Assembly: GCA_905214345.1 (NCBI GenBank)
Contig: CAJMLV010000052.1
Span: forward strand, 1-16,135
Direction: 5' to 3'
DNA length: 16,135 nt
Origin: an uncultured bacterium
GTDB lineage: Bacteria; Bacillota; Clostridia; Oscillospirales; Ruminococcaceae
The notes under the pieces: generated by a model
Databases searched by the model: none
What the model was told of the DNA's origin: nothing
Seen by the model: only the letters and a program-made list of their open reading frames with translations
Made by a program: the position numbers and the translations under genes
Shown here: positions 6,395 to 13,235 of the stretch, in pieces
How positions within the stretch are numbered: the stretch's first letter is position 1
Layout of the letters: every line of letters begins with the position of its first letter

Positions 6395-6787
6395 ATGAAT
6401 GAGCATGTTGTAAAACTGTTGAAGTCCTGCATGTGGGATCTGGCCACTTGCGCAGATGGGGAACCGAATGTCGTTCCCGTTGCATTCAAGGATGTGACCG
6501 AGGATGGTAAGCTGGTGGTGGGCGATGTATTTCTGGAAACCACACTGAACAACCTCAAGGCAAACAACGGCAAGATCGCCATTTCCGTATACGACCCCCA
6601 GAATCTGGAAGGATACCAGATCAAGGGTTCTGCGGAATATGTGACCGAGGGCGCAGTTGTGGCCACTTTCAAAGCCATGGTGGAAAAGATGTTCAAGGGA
6701 GCCGCTACGGCAAAGGGCGCTTTGATCATCACACCGGAAAAGGTGAGCGTGACCACTCCCGGTGCGGACAATAAAAAAGTTCTGTAA
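6395..6787 (+). CDS. Pyridoxamine 5'-phosphate oxidase family (FMN-binding split barrel) protein
   Basis: The product has 130 residues from the ATG at 6395, preceded by GGAGG with good spacing; the upstream in-frame ATG at 6305 would start inside the promoter. The pattern fits small PNPOx-like proteins: an N-terminal helix, ADGEPNVVPVAFKDVTEDGK, VGDVFLETTLNNLKANNGKI, ISVYDPQNLEGYQIKGSAEY, then a helix and a final strand (IITPEKVSVTTPG). Members bind FMN or related cofactors, and many act as small oxidoreductases of unknown substrate. It is followed by a strong hairpin and then the HxlR regulator, which probably controls it. The exact reaction is unknown; it should not be equated with the vitamin B6 enzyme PdxH. 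Confidence 0.88.
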   Translation: MNEHVVKLLKSCMWDLATCADGEPNVVPVAFKDVTEDGKLVVGDVFLETTLNNLKANNGKIAISVYDPQNLEGYQIKGSAEYVTEGAVVATFKAMVEKMFKGAATAKGALIITPEKVSVTTPGADNKKVL

Positions 6788-6814
6788 AAAACAAAGGAAG
6801 GAACCACAACACAG

Positions 6815-6849
6815 GGCGGGTGCAAAGGAAAACCTTTGCACCCGCCTTT
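6815..6849 (+). terminator. Rho-independent-like terminator hairpin after the PNPOx-like gene
   Basis: GGCGGGTGCAAAGG (6815-6828) and CCTTTGCACCCGCC (6833-6846) are perfect 14-bp arms around AAAA, followed only by TTT. The stem is strong and the T-run short; it lies 27 bases after the stop codon. Confidence 0.75.
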
Positions 6850-6895
6850 GCGGTAAAGGGCCGGAACCGCCGGAACTCCACCGCGGGGGATGTGG

Positions 6896-6944
6896 CTCAT
6901 AAATTTCATAGTAACTTCAAAGAAGGCCAGTCGGCTGGTACAAT
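6896..6944 (+). promoter_or_regulatory. Promoter and putative half-operator of the HxlR gene
   Basis: TTCAAA (6916-6921) and TACAAT (6939-6944) are spaced by 17 bases and precede the regulator's start. CTCATAAATT (6896-6905), the inverse of the left arm of the palindrome at 6282-6302, lies just upstream of the -35. This suggests autoregulation through a single half-site. Confidence 0.45.
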
Positions 6945-6970
6945 GGAGACTGAAAGGAGCTGAAGCACGG

Positions 6971-7381
6971 ATGTATCAGAAGAAAATGCAGGAGGACATT
7001 CGCTGCCCGTTAGAATACGGACTGGAAGTATTTGGCGGGAAATGGAAGTCCAGAATTATCTGCGTGTTAGCAGAAAAGCAGCGGCTGCGATACAGTGAGC
7101 TGCGCCGGGAAATGGCAAATATTACAGATGCCGTGCTGGCAAGCACACTGAAAGAACTAATTGCTGATGAGATCATACACCGAAAGCAGTTTGACGAGAT
7201 TCCCCCTCGGGTAGAATACTGCCTGACGGAAAAGGGAAGTTCCGTTGTGCCGATCCTTAGAAGCATCTGCCAATGGGCCGGCATGTACCGGAGGGAGGAA
7301 TCCGCCCTTTCCTTGCCCCAGTGCAAAAAGTGCAACTATCGGGGTGGAAATGCCACTGGGGGAAAGGCGGACCTCGCATAA
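6971..7381 (+). CDS. HxlR-family transcriptional regulator
   Basis: The product has 136 residues from the ATG at 6971, with AAAGGAG upstream. The winged-helix signature of the family is clear: CPLEYGLEVFGGKWKSRIIC, then LRYSELRREMANITDAVLAS, TLKELIADEIIHRKQF, and VEYCLTEKG at the wing. C12 is at the place of the conserved N-terminal cysteine that senses quinone or disulfide stress in HxlR members such as YodB and HypR. The C-terminal tail adds a CxxC (C118/C121, QCKKCNY), which could bind metal or act as a redox switch. It probably regulates the PNPOx-like gene just upstream and itself, given the shared palindrome words. Inducer unknown. Confidence 0.92.
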   Translation: MYQKKMQEDIRCPLEYGLEVFGGKWKSRIICVLAEKQRLRYSELRREMANITDAVLASTLKELIADEIIHRKQFDEIPPRVEYCLTEKGSSVVPILRSICQWAGMYRREESALSLPQCKKCNYRGGNATGGKADLA

Positions 7382-7449
7382 AAACGATTTGTTCCTGCCC
7401 TTGCGATGATGGCCGTTTTCAAAAAAGGACAAACAGGAGGATTTCTGTC

Positions 7450-7740
7450 AGCGTAAAACAGCGATACCACAATGGCTGTCCAAATACTGAACGCGGCGCT
7501 CTTTTTTGCTTTTTGAGGATCGTTCGCGCCAAAACAACGGGACATGAGGCTGGAATCGCCAACGCTGAGCAGGTTTACCAGTCCCGTGAGAAATACAAAC
7601 ACAGGTATACAAAGGGAAACCGCAGACACCATGGAGGAATCTCCCACCTGATGGATGGAGAAGAAAAGCGGCTGGAGGAACTGCTATTTTCCCACGGCTG
7701 TCGTTACGACGGTCCCGGCCATCCGTACCCTTTTGGGAGC
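7450..7740 (-). pseudogene. MATE-family efflux transporter, N-terminal remnant
   Basis: On the minus strand VGDSSMVSAVSLCIPVFVFL, TGLVNLLSVGDSSLMSRCFG and ANDPQKAKKSAAFSIWTAIV followed by VSLFYA are typical of the first helices of MATE multidrug transporters, including the conserved loop with SxxxxGA. Upstream, RVRMAGTVVTTAVGK is followed by an in-frame TAG and scrambled sequence where the first membrane helix should be. After VSLFYA the homology stops, near 7450. Only about 100 of roughly 450 expected residues remain, with no usable start, so it is dead. The plus-strand ORFs across it are shadows. Confidence 0.8.
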
Positions 7741-7774
7741 AAAACAAAATGTCCCGACCATATCGGTCGGGACA
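7741..7774 (-). terminator. Rho-independent terminator of the HAD gene
   Basis: TGTCCCGACC (7750-7759) and GGTCGGGACA (7765-7774) are perfect 10-bp arms with a 5-base loop. Read on the minus strand the stem is followed by ATTTTGTTTT. It lies 10 bases beyond the HAD stop codon. Confidence 0.9.
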
Positions 7775-7783
7775 AACTCCTCT

Positions 7784-8605
7784 CTATTTTGCAGGCGGCG
7801 GAGTAAACCGCAGCCGGTTCAGTGCCACAAAGACACCGTCCGCATCGTTGGCGGCCGTTACAAAATCTGCCGCTGCCCGTACCTGGGGGCTGGCGTTTCC
7901 CATAGCCACCCCCAGCCCGGCCATCCGCAACATCCCGGCGTCCACTTCACCGTCGCCGCAGGCCACGGCCTGGGCGGGCGTCAGACCAAAGTGGTCAAGA
8001 AGAGCGGCGGCGGCCTGTTCCTTACAGACGCCCTGTGCCACGACCTCCAGATAGGTGGGGTTGGAGCGCAGTACCGTCAGTTCGGGAAACTGTGGGACCA
8101 GCCGATGCTGCAGGTCGGTGATATCCCGTTCGGGACCGATGATCAGCAGCTTGTGTACATCGCCCAGCCGCAGGGCCGCGCTGCCCAGCGCACTGGCCAG
8201 CGGTTTACAGCCGGTGATGGCACTCTCGCGCCGGATGGCGGGGTCGTCGGGGTCCGGGGTCAGCCAGGTGTCGTACAAGTATGCGCTCAACGCCAGGTTT
8301 GGCCAGCCTTCCAGCACAGCCTGCTCAAACCGGGCTGCCGTTGCGGCGGGAATGCCGTGGTCATACAGGATATGCTGGTCGGGCAGCACAGCCAGGGCGC
8401 CCGCACAGCAGATGACCGGTCCGCAGAAGCCCAGTTGCGTATAGATGGGTTCCAGCCCTTTGGGCGGCCGGGCGCTGGCCAGCACCACCGGCACACCGCG
8501 GCTGTCCAGCCGGGCCAGCAGTTCACGCGCTGCGGGGCCGACCTGATGATGGCTGTCCAGCAGTGTGCCGTCCACGTCCAGAAACACAATGGAATAGCTT
8601 GCCAT
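7784..8605 (-). CDS. Cof-type HAD-IIB family phosphatase
   Basis: This is a 273-residue HAD hydrolase. The four motifs are visible: D10-V-D12-G-T (nucleophile and general acid), S44 in VLASAR (motif II), K152 in HKLLIIG (motif III) and GDGEVD with D218 and D222 (motif IV). The cap lies between motifs II and III, as in the IIB/Cof group, which dephosphorylates sugar phosphates and related metabolites. Motif IV usually reads GDGxND; here Val221 replaces Asn. I chose the ATG at 8605 because AAGGGGTGA, a good Shine-Dalgarno sequence, lies 5 bases before it; the alternative GTG at 8614 lies inside that site. It follows the small membrane protein gene with almost no gap and may process sugar phosphates delivered by the neighbouring PTS (inferred). 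Confidence 0.92.
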   Translation of the reverse strand: MASYSIVFLDVDGTLLDSHHQVGPAARELLARLDSRGVPVVLASARPPKGLEPIYTQLGFCGPVICCAGALAVLPDQHILYDHGIPAATAARFEQAVLEGWPNLALSAYLYDTWLTPDPDDPAIRRESAITGCKPLASALGSAALRLGDVHKLLIIGPERDITDLQHRLVPQFPELTVLRSNPTYLEVVAQGVCKEQAAAALLDHFGLTPAQAVACGDGEVDAGMLRMAGLGVAMGNASPQVRAAADFVTAANDADGVFVALNRLRFTPPPAK

Positions 8606-8610
8606 CTTGC

Positions 8611-8895
8611 TCACCCCTTCGCCGGGGCGTCCGGCGCCAGGCTGGCAAGGATCGCTTCAACGTTCTTTTCGCCGCGGACGATACTCAGGTGAACCAGCAA
8701 TGTCAACACCATGCCGATGCAGCCCAGCACCGCCCCGATGATGCCGGCAGGCAAAATCCCGGCGGTAAAGCCCCAGGCGGTCAGCGCCACAAAACAGGCG
8801 GACAGCACAAACAGCACACGCCGCCAGCCGATGATGGTTTGCAGCGCCTTTTTCTGGCACTGCGCTTCGTTCAAAGCCTGTTTGGGTGTAAGCAT
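8611..8895 (-). CDS. Small two-TM membrane protein (94 aa)
   Basis: The ATG at 8895 follows a near-ideal AAGGAGGTC ribosome binding site. The N terminus is helical and cytoplasm-like (MLTPKQALNEAQCQKKALQT), then come two hydrophobic segments, about residues 27-47 (VLFVLSACFVALTAWGFTAG) and 48-72 (LPAGIIGAVLGCIGMVLTLL), and a polar tail ending APAKG. No family is recognised. It lies between the PTS terminator and the HAD gene and is likely cotranscribed with the latter (6-bp gap), perhaps by read-through from the PTS operon. Confidence 0.75.
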   Translation of the reverse strand: MLTPKQALNEAQCQKKALQTIIGWRRVLFVLSACFVALTAWGFTAGILPAGIIGAVLGCIGMVLTLLVHLSIVRGEKNVEAILASLAPDAPAKG

Positions 8896-8920
8896 AGAAA
8901 AGACCTCCTTGGGCGATTTG

Positions 8921-8968
8921 AAAAAACAGAAGGGACAGTCGGCCGGAAGGTTCCGGGCCGGCCGTCCC
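8921..8968 (-). terminator. Terminator after the PTS operon
   Basis: On the minus strand GGGAC...GTCCC encloses nested GC-rich repeats (CCGGAA/TTCCGG and GGCCGG/CCGGCC), followed by TTCTGTTTTTTC. It lies 33 bases after the EIID stop and before the small membrane protein gene, so expression of the two downstream genes would need read-through or a separate promoter. Confidence 0.75.
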
Positions 8969-9001
8969 AGCTGGAAAGATGACAGTGTGTCAGAAAAGCG
9001 G

Positions 9002-9829
9002 TTAGTAGCTCAGACCCGGATCAAAGAAGCCGACCAGGACGCCCACAAAGGCGACGACGACCAGAATCAGCATGACCACGATGGGGCTCATCTTCTTTTT
9101 ACTCATCAGCCACCAGCACAGCAGCACAAAGAGCGCCGACAGAATGTGGGGGTAGACAGTGTCCAGGGTGCTCTGCAGATCGACGATGACCTCGCCGTTG
9201 CTGCCGACCATCTCGAAGGCAGTGGTGATGGATACCCAGCTGGCGGTGACGCCGCCGATGACCATGGTACCGATCATGACGATGGCTTCGCGGATGGCAT
9301 TGGCCTTTTCGCCCACAAGGAACTCCACGGCCTTGCCGCCCATCTCATAACCCTTGAAGTAGAGCAGCCGCATGATGAGGAACATGCCGATGTTCCACAC
9401 CAGGATGTAGAAGATGGCGCCCAGGGGGGAACCGCCCCCCGAAAGGCTCAGGGCGATACCCAGCAGGATGGGGATGACGGTGCCGACCACCAGAGAGTCG
9501 CCGATACCGGCCAGGGGGCCCATCAGACCGGCACGGATGCCGTTGATGGTCTCGCCGTCCACCGGTTCGCCGTTGGCGCGGGCTTCCTCCATGCCGGCGG
9601 TGATGCCCACCACCACCGAGCCGACCTGAGGTTCGGTGTTGAAGAACGCCGTGTAGGTCTGCATCTTCTCGGTCTGTTCTTCGTTGGTCTCATACAGATC
9701 CTGCAGGATGGGCAGCATGGCCAGCATGTAGCCGAAGGTCTGCATATGTTCCTGAGAGAAGCAGGTCAGATGGCCGTAGAACCAGTTCAGGAAAGACTTG
9801 TTCAGAGCCTTTTTGGAAAGCTTTTTCAT
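9002..9829 (-). CDS. PTS mannose/fructose/sorbose-family EIID component
   Basis: This 275-residue protein is the integral-membrane EIID subunit that, with EIIC, forms the sugar channel of mannose-type phosphotransferase systems. Family features are visible: the N-terminal FLNWFYGHLTCFSQEHMQTFGY-type region with the conserved helix ahead of YMLAMLPIL, FFNTEPQVGSVVVGITAGME, RAGLMGPLAGIGDSLVVGTV and a final hydrophobic helix (MLILVVVAFVGVLVGFF). Length is normal. A ribosome binding site (GAGGAGG) lies inside the end of the EIIC gene, two bases separating the two genes, so translation is probably coupled. Substrate cannot be read from sequence; mannose, fructose, sorbose, N-acetyl amino sugars and others occur in this family. 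Confidence 0.96.
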   Translation of the reverse strand: MKKLSKKALNKSFLNWFYGHLTCFSQEHMQTFGYMLAMLPILQDLYETNEEQTEKMQTYTAFFNTEPQVGSVVVGITAGMEEARANGEPVDGETINGIRAGLMGPLAGIGDSLVVGTVIPILLGIALSLSGGGSPLGAIFYILVWNIGMFLIMRLLYFKGYEMGGKAVEFLVGEKANAIREAIVMIGTMVIGGVTASWVSITTAFEMVGSNGEVIVDLQSTLDTVYPHILSALFVLLCWWLMSKKKMSPIVVMLILVVVAFVGVLVGFFDPGLSY

Positions 9830-9831
9830 CG

Positions 9832-10677
9832 TCAGATATCCTCCTCGTCATCATCGTTACCGGAGGCGGCACCGGCAGCAGCCGGGCGCATGGCCGCACA
9901 GCTGATCTGGTACTTGATCAGGGCAAAGAAGCCGGCCACGATGGCGCAGCCGATCAGGTTCAGGCCCATGCAGCCGCAAAGGGTAAAGCCAAAGAAGAAG
10001 GTAAGAAAATCCTTGGGGCTGGTAACCACCTGCTTGAGCAGGATGGCAACACCGACGGCCGGCAGCAGCGAACCGACGGTGAACAGCGTCTTCATGATGA
10101 TGCCGTCCATGGGCAGGTAGCTCTGGATCAGCGCGACCATGTTGGAGCCGAAGTAGCAGATGATGAAGGTGGGGATAAAGGAGCACACGATGTGAGAGAT
10201 CCAGGGCAAAACCATATCGACGAGATACAGGCTCTTGAGGTTGCCCTTTTCCACGTTACGCCAGCCGATGTGCTGCCACACCAGGTTGACGGTGGCGGTG
10301 CCGTAGAACAGCACGGTGCCCAGAGTGCCAACGGTGGAAGCCAGCGTCACGGCCATATCCTGGGCGGCAGAGGTGGCGGGGTCCAGGCCGGCGGCGCTGA
10401 CATAGAGCATGGCCAGAGGGATGCCGATGTAGGAGATGGCGCGCACGTCCGCCGAGACAGTGCCGCCCGGGGTGACCAGTGCGATATACACCAGCTGGAT
10501 GGCGGCGCCCAGGAAAATGCCCATCGGCACATTGCCCAGGATCAGGCCGACCACCAGGCCGGCTACCAGCGGGCGGCCCAGGGTGTAGTTGCCAAACGTG
10601 GTGCCGCCCATGCCCGGCATGGATGACAAGCAGGCGCACAGGCCCAGCAATGCCGCTTGAAATACATTGATCGTCAT
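9832..10677 (-). CDS. PTS mannose/fructose/sorbose-family EIIC component
   Basis: This 281-residue polytopic membrane protein carries the family pattern TINVFQAALLGLCACLSSMP, TLGRPLVAGLVVGLILGNVP, MGIFLGAAIQLVYIALVTPG and ADVRAISYIGIPLAML. EIIC and EIID together move the sugar while EIIB phosphorylates it. The C terminus ends in an acidic cytoplasmic tail (SGNDDDEEDI). The start is preceded by GGGAGGAA; it lies 23 bp after the EIIB stop and 2 bp before EIID. Part of a four-gene EIIA-EIIB-EIIC-EIID operon. Confidence 0.96.
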   Translation of the reverse strand: MTINVFQAALLGLCACLSSMPGMGGTTFGNYTLGRPLVAGLVVGLILGNVPMGIFLGAAIQLVYIALVTPGGTVSADVRAISYIGIPLAMLYVSAAGLDPATSAAQDMAVTLASTVGTLGTVLFYGTATVNLVWQHIGWRNVEKGNLKSLYLVDMVLPWISHIVCSFIPTFIICYFGSNMVALIQSYLPMDGIIMKTLFTVGSLLPAVGVAILLKQVVTSPKDFLTFFFGFTLCGCMGLNLIGCAIVAGFFALIKYQISCAAMRPAAAGAASGNDDDEEDI

Positions 10678-10700
10678 GAAAATTCCTCCCTCAAGCGTGA

Positions 10701-11192
10701 TTATTTATAGCCAAACAGGCCGCGGAATTTCTTCCAGTTGCCGATGGCTGCTTCCTTGATGAGGGCAAACTCGATCTCATAGCCGGCGGCCATCAGTTTT
10801 TCAAAGGCTTCGGCTTCCTCCGGGGTGACGCTCTGGTTGTTGCCCAGCTTGATAGCGCCGGGGCGGTCGTTGCAGGGGCCGACGATGATGGTGCGGATGC
10901 CCGGGTCAAAAGGCTGGTCCAGCAGGACCTTGGCCATATCCACCGAGTTTTTGGTGATCAGGAAATACTGGTCCTTGCTGGCCAGCACCTTTTCCTTTTT
11001 GGCCTGCCAGGCGTCCAGCGTCCAGACAAAGGTCTTTTTGTCGCAGGCGTTCTTGTACGCGGCAGACAGGATGGCGTTATTGGCCGCGGCGTCGTTGACG
11101 GCCACCAGGCCGGTGCAGGGATATTCCAGCGCCCAGCGGGTGCAGGTCTGGCCGTGAATCATGCGGTCATCAATACGGATAAAGCTGATCAT
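10701..11192 (-). CDS. PTS mannose/fructose/sorbose-family EIIB component
   Basis: This 163-residue cytoplasmic protein begins FIRIDDRMIHGQ, the hallmark of this EIIB family; H13 is the phosphorylated histidine, unlike the cysteine used by most other EIIB types. It receives phosphate from EIIA and gives it to the incoming sugar. The rest matches the family layout (LVAVNDAAANNAILSAAYKN, FDPGIRTIIVGPCNDRPGAI, GYEIEFALI). A GGGAGGAA ribosome binding site lies at the proper distance. It is separated from EIIA by 27 bp; here EIIA and EIIB are separate proteins rather than the fused EIIAB of some species. Confidence 0.96.
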   Translation of the reverse strand: MISFIRIDDRMIHGQTCTRWALEYPCTGLVAVNDAAANNAILSAAYKNACDKKTFVWTLDAWQAKKEKVLASKDQYFLITKNSVDMAKVLLDQPFDPGIRTIIVGPCNDRPGAIKLGNNQSVTPEEAEAFEKLMAAGYEIEFALIKEAAIGNWKKFRGLFGYK

Positions 11193-11219
11193 TGTGAGTT
11201 CCTCCCTCGTTTCGGTGCA

Positions 11220-11639
11220 TCAGATGTCGTCGTCCTCGGCGGACGCGGCAGCAAACGGACGGATCTGTTCAGCGGCCTCGCTCTGGATCGAAGCGGCGGC
11301 CTCGTCCAGGCTCATGTCCTCGGCTTCGCAGGCGGAGATCGCCATCGGCAGGTTCATGCCGCCTACGGCCCGCACGTTGGCCAGGCCGCAGTGGGCGTCC
11401 AGCGCTTCCATAAGGCCGGTCAGCGGCGAACCGCCCATCAGGTCGGCCAGTACCAGCACCTCGTCCCCGCTGGTGATGGGGGCAATGACCTGTTGGATCT
11501 GTGCTTTGAAGTCGTCCTGGGTCATGCCATCGTGGAAGGGAATGTCAAATACGTCATCGCGCTCCCCCTCCAGCATGTTGAGCGCAGAGTGCAGCCCGGG
11601 GGCAAATTCCCCGTGAGCCACCAGCAAAAGATACCGCAT
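11220..11639 (-). CDS. PTS mannose/fructose-family EIIA component
   Basis: This 139-residue cytoplasmic phosphocarrier starts at ATG 11639 (MRYLLLVAHGEFAPG), with AAGGAGAG about 9 bases upstream; the ATG nine bases earlier is too close to that site. H9 is the phosphorylation site, accepting phosphate from HPr. D66-L-M-G-G-S-P matches the conserved DLxGGSP loop near the active histidine, and VGGMNLPM follows as in the family. The C-terminal tail is Ala/Glu/Asp-rich (AAASAEDDDI). It is the first gene of the PTS operon and is preceded by the promoter region at 11694-11760. Confidence 0.95.
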   Translation of the reverse strand: MRYLLLVAHGEFAPGLHSALNMLEGERDDVFDIPFHDGMTQDDFKAQIQQVIAPITSGDEVLVLADLMGGSPLTGLMEALDAHCGLANVRAVGGMNLPMAISACEAEDMSLDEAAASIQSEAAEQIRPFAAASAEDDDI

Positions 11640-11693
11640 ACCAATCATCTCTCCTTCTGTGCTGCCCGGTATTGGGCTTTGCTTGTTGTCTTT

Positions 11694-11758
11694 ATTGTAG
11701 AAAATTGCGCAGGAATGCACATCTGCATTTTGTCACGACTTGCGGGTGACATTTGTCA
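11694..11758 (-). promoter_or_regulatory. Promoter and candidate operators of the PTS operon
   Basis: On the minus strand TACAAT (plus 11694-11699) is a good -10, but at 17 bases upstream the -35 is poor (ATGTGC), suggesting an activator-dependent promoter. The -35 zone overlaps the palindrome AATGCA-CATC-TGCATT (11714-11729). Further upstream TGTCAC (11731-11736) and GTGACA (11746-11751) form an inverted repeat with a 9-base spacer, and TGACA-TT-TGTCA (11747-11758) another. The response regulator of the adjacent two-component system is a natural candidate to bind here, but this is inferred. I saw no clear -24/-12 sigma-54 element. Confidence 0.5.
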
Positions 11759-11852
11759 TGTTTTTGGCGGATTTTCCCGTTATTTTGCCGGTGTGCCTGT
11801 ATTTTTGCGTCCGGTTTTGTGCAAGATGAACAAGAAGCTCTGGGAAAGAAAG

Positions 11853-11905
11853 CAAAAAAAGAAGCCCCTGTTCCTTTTTTGGTATGCCAAAAGGAACCGG
11901 GGCTT
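11853..11905 (-). terminator. Strong rho-independent terminator of the sensory operon
   Basis: On the minus strand AAGCCCCGGTTCCTTTT pairs with AAAAGGAACAGGGGCTT over 17 positions with one mismatch, followed by CTTTTTTTGC. It lies 25 bases after the solute-binding protein stop codon and isolates the sensory operon from the PTS operon. Confidence 0.93.
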
Positions 11906-11930
11906 GGAATTTCGGGAGGAGAAAAAGGGG

Positions 11931-13235
11931 TCAGTCGGCGTTTTGCAGGTACAGGTCGATTTCCCGCTGGGCGGTGGGCAGAGCAGTCGCCAGCGACTCG
12001 TTGTTCAGCAGGGCGTTGGTTACAGCGGTTTCGGCCATGGCGGTGGCCTGTTCCCGGGCTGCAAACTGGGAAACGGCGGCCGCCGTGTGCATGATCTCGC
12101 CGATGGTGGCGCTGTTGAAGGAGCTGGAACCCTGGGTCTCGGCAAAAATGCGGTTGAGCAGCTCTGTATTCTCGGTGACGGAGCGCAAGGGAGAGATCCC
12201 CTGGGAACGTAAAAACAGTTCGCTTTGTGTGGTGGTATCGGCACACAGGGTGCACAGAAGTTCCTGGGCCAATGCGGCGTGACGGCTGCGGGCGCTGATG
12301 CCCACCTGCACGGTGTACAGCTCGCTGGTGTTGCCGCCGTCAGGTCCTGCGGGCATCCGCAGGCAATCCCACACAAAGTTGGAATACTTTTTCACCCGCC
12401 AGGGATAGGGCTGATAAGCCCGGTACTCGCTGAACAGGAAGGGGCGGAAGGCTACATGGCCGGTATCGAAGTCCTGGGCGGTGACGGTATATCCCCCGTT
12501 CAGGCTGCTGAGCTGCTGGGTAAACTGGATGGCGGCCATGGTCCGTGCGTCGGACAGATAACACTGCTGCCCATCGGCAGAAAACAGCATGCCGCCGTTG
12601 GCATACAGCGCATTCTGCCAAGTGTAGCCGTAAACGCCGTAATCCCGATCGGCGGCATCGGGCTGCGCATCAGCGATGGTTTGGCAGATGGTATACAGGT
12701 CCTGCCAGGTCCAGTCGTTTTGAGGCATGGGGATGTTGTACTCTTCCAGCAGGGTGCGGTTGACAAACATCACGGTAGCGGCGCTCTCGTAGGGCAGGGC
12801 CAGCTGCAGGCCGTCGTACTGGCCGGCCTGCAGGCAGGCATCGTAGTACAGGCTGCGCTCCGGTCCGTCGGGGGTGTCCAGAAGCGGGTCCAGCGGGGCC
12901 AGGGCACCGGTTTCGGCCAGCAGGCCAAAATCTTCCGGCAGGACAAAAAAGACGTCCGGCTCCTCGCCGATCAGCAGATGCCCGGCCAGCCATTCGCTGT
13001 ACTCATCCACCGGGATGCCGCTTTCATATTCCACCGTCACGCCGGGGTGGGCAGCCTCAAAGCAGGCGATGGCATCGTCCAGCACCTGATAGCTGCTGCC
13101 GTTGGGAGTGCCCCAGTAACTGCCCGCAAAGACCCCCAGATGCAGCACCGTATCGCTGCGGTGGCACTGCGCAAAGGCGGCGGCAGCAGCCAGTACAACC
13201 ATGCCGCCCAGCAGGGCTGCCATACGCCGCTTCAC
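11931..13235 (-). CDS. ABC-type extracellular solute-binding protein, family 1
   Basis: The 434-residue product starts at a GTG that overlaps the response regulator's TGA (GTGA), so translation is coupled; the ATG at residue 5 is an alternative. An N-terminal signal (RR, then a hydrophobic run to AAFAQC24) may be a lipobox, though Gln at -1 is atypical. The mature part matches family-1 sugar-binding proteins: DDAIACFEAAHPGVTVEYES, EPDVFFVLPEDFG, ALPYESAATVMFVNRTLLEE, YNIPMPQNDWTWQDL, and a C-terminal helical region. These bind oligosaccharides for ABC transporters, but no permease or ATPase gene is beside it; it closes an operon of binding protein, kinase and regulator. A role in ligand capture for signalling is therefore plausible (inferred). 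Confidence 0.9.
   Translation of the reverse strand: MKRRMAALLGGMVVLAAAAAFAQCHRSDTVLHLGVFAGSYWGTPNGSSYQVLDDAIACFEAAHPGVTVEYESGIPVDEYSEWLAGHLLIGEEPDVFFVLPEDFGLLAETGALAPLDPLLDTPDGPERSLYYDACLQAGQYDGLQLALPYESAATVMFVNRTLLEEYNIPMPQNDWTWQDLYTICQTIADAQPDAADRDYGVYGYTWQNALYANGGMLFSADGQQCYLSDARTMAAIQFTQQLSSLNGGYTVTAQDFDTGHVAFRPFLFSEYRAYQPYPWRVKKYSNFVWDCLRMPAGPDGGNTSELYTVQVGISARSRHAALAQELLCTLCADTTTQSELFLRSQGISPLRSVTENTELLNRIFAETQGSSSFNSATIGEIMHTAAAVSQFAAREQATAMAETAVTNALLNNESLATALPTAQREIDLYLQNAD

Noticed and set aside
8711..10120. A 469-residue plus-strand ORF opposite the PTS EIID/EIIC genes
   Set aside because: It is a His/Gln/Asp-rich shadow frame (many HDD, GQH, HHR repeats) antisense to two unmistakable PTS genes, with no ribosome binding site.
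11640..11930. Sigma-54 (-24/-12) promoter for the mannose-family PTS
   Set aside because: No clear GG-N10-GC element with TGGCAC/TTGCA-like context was found on the minus strand in this gap.
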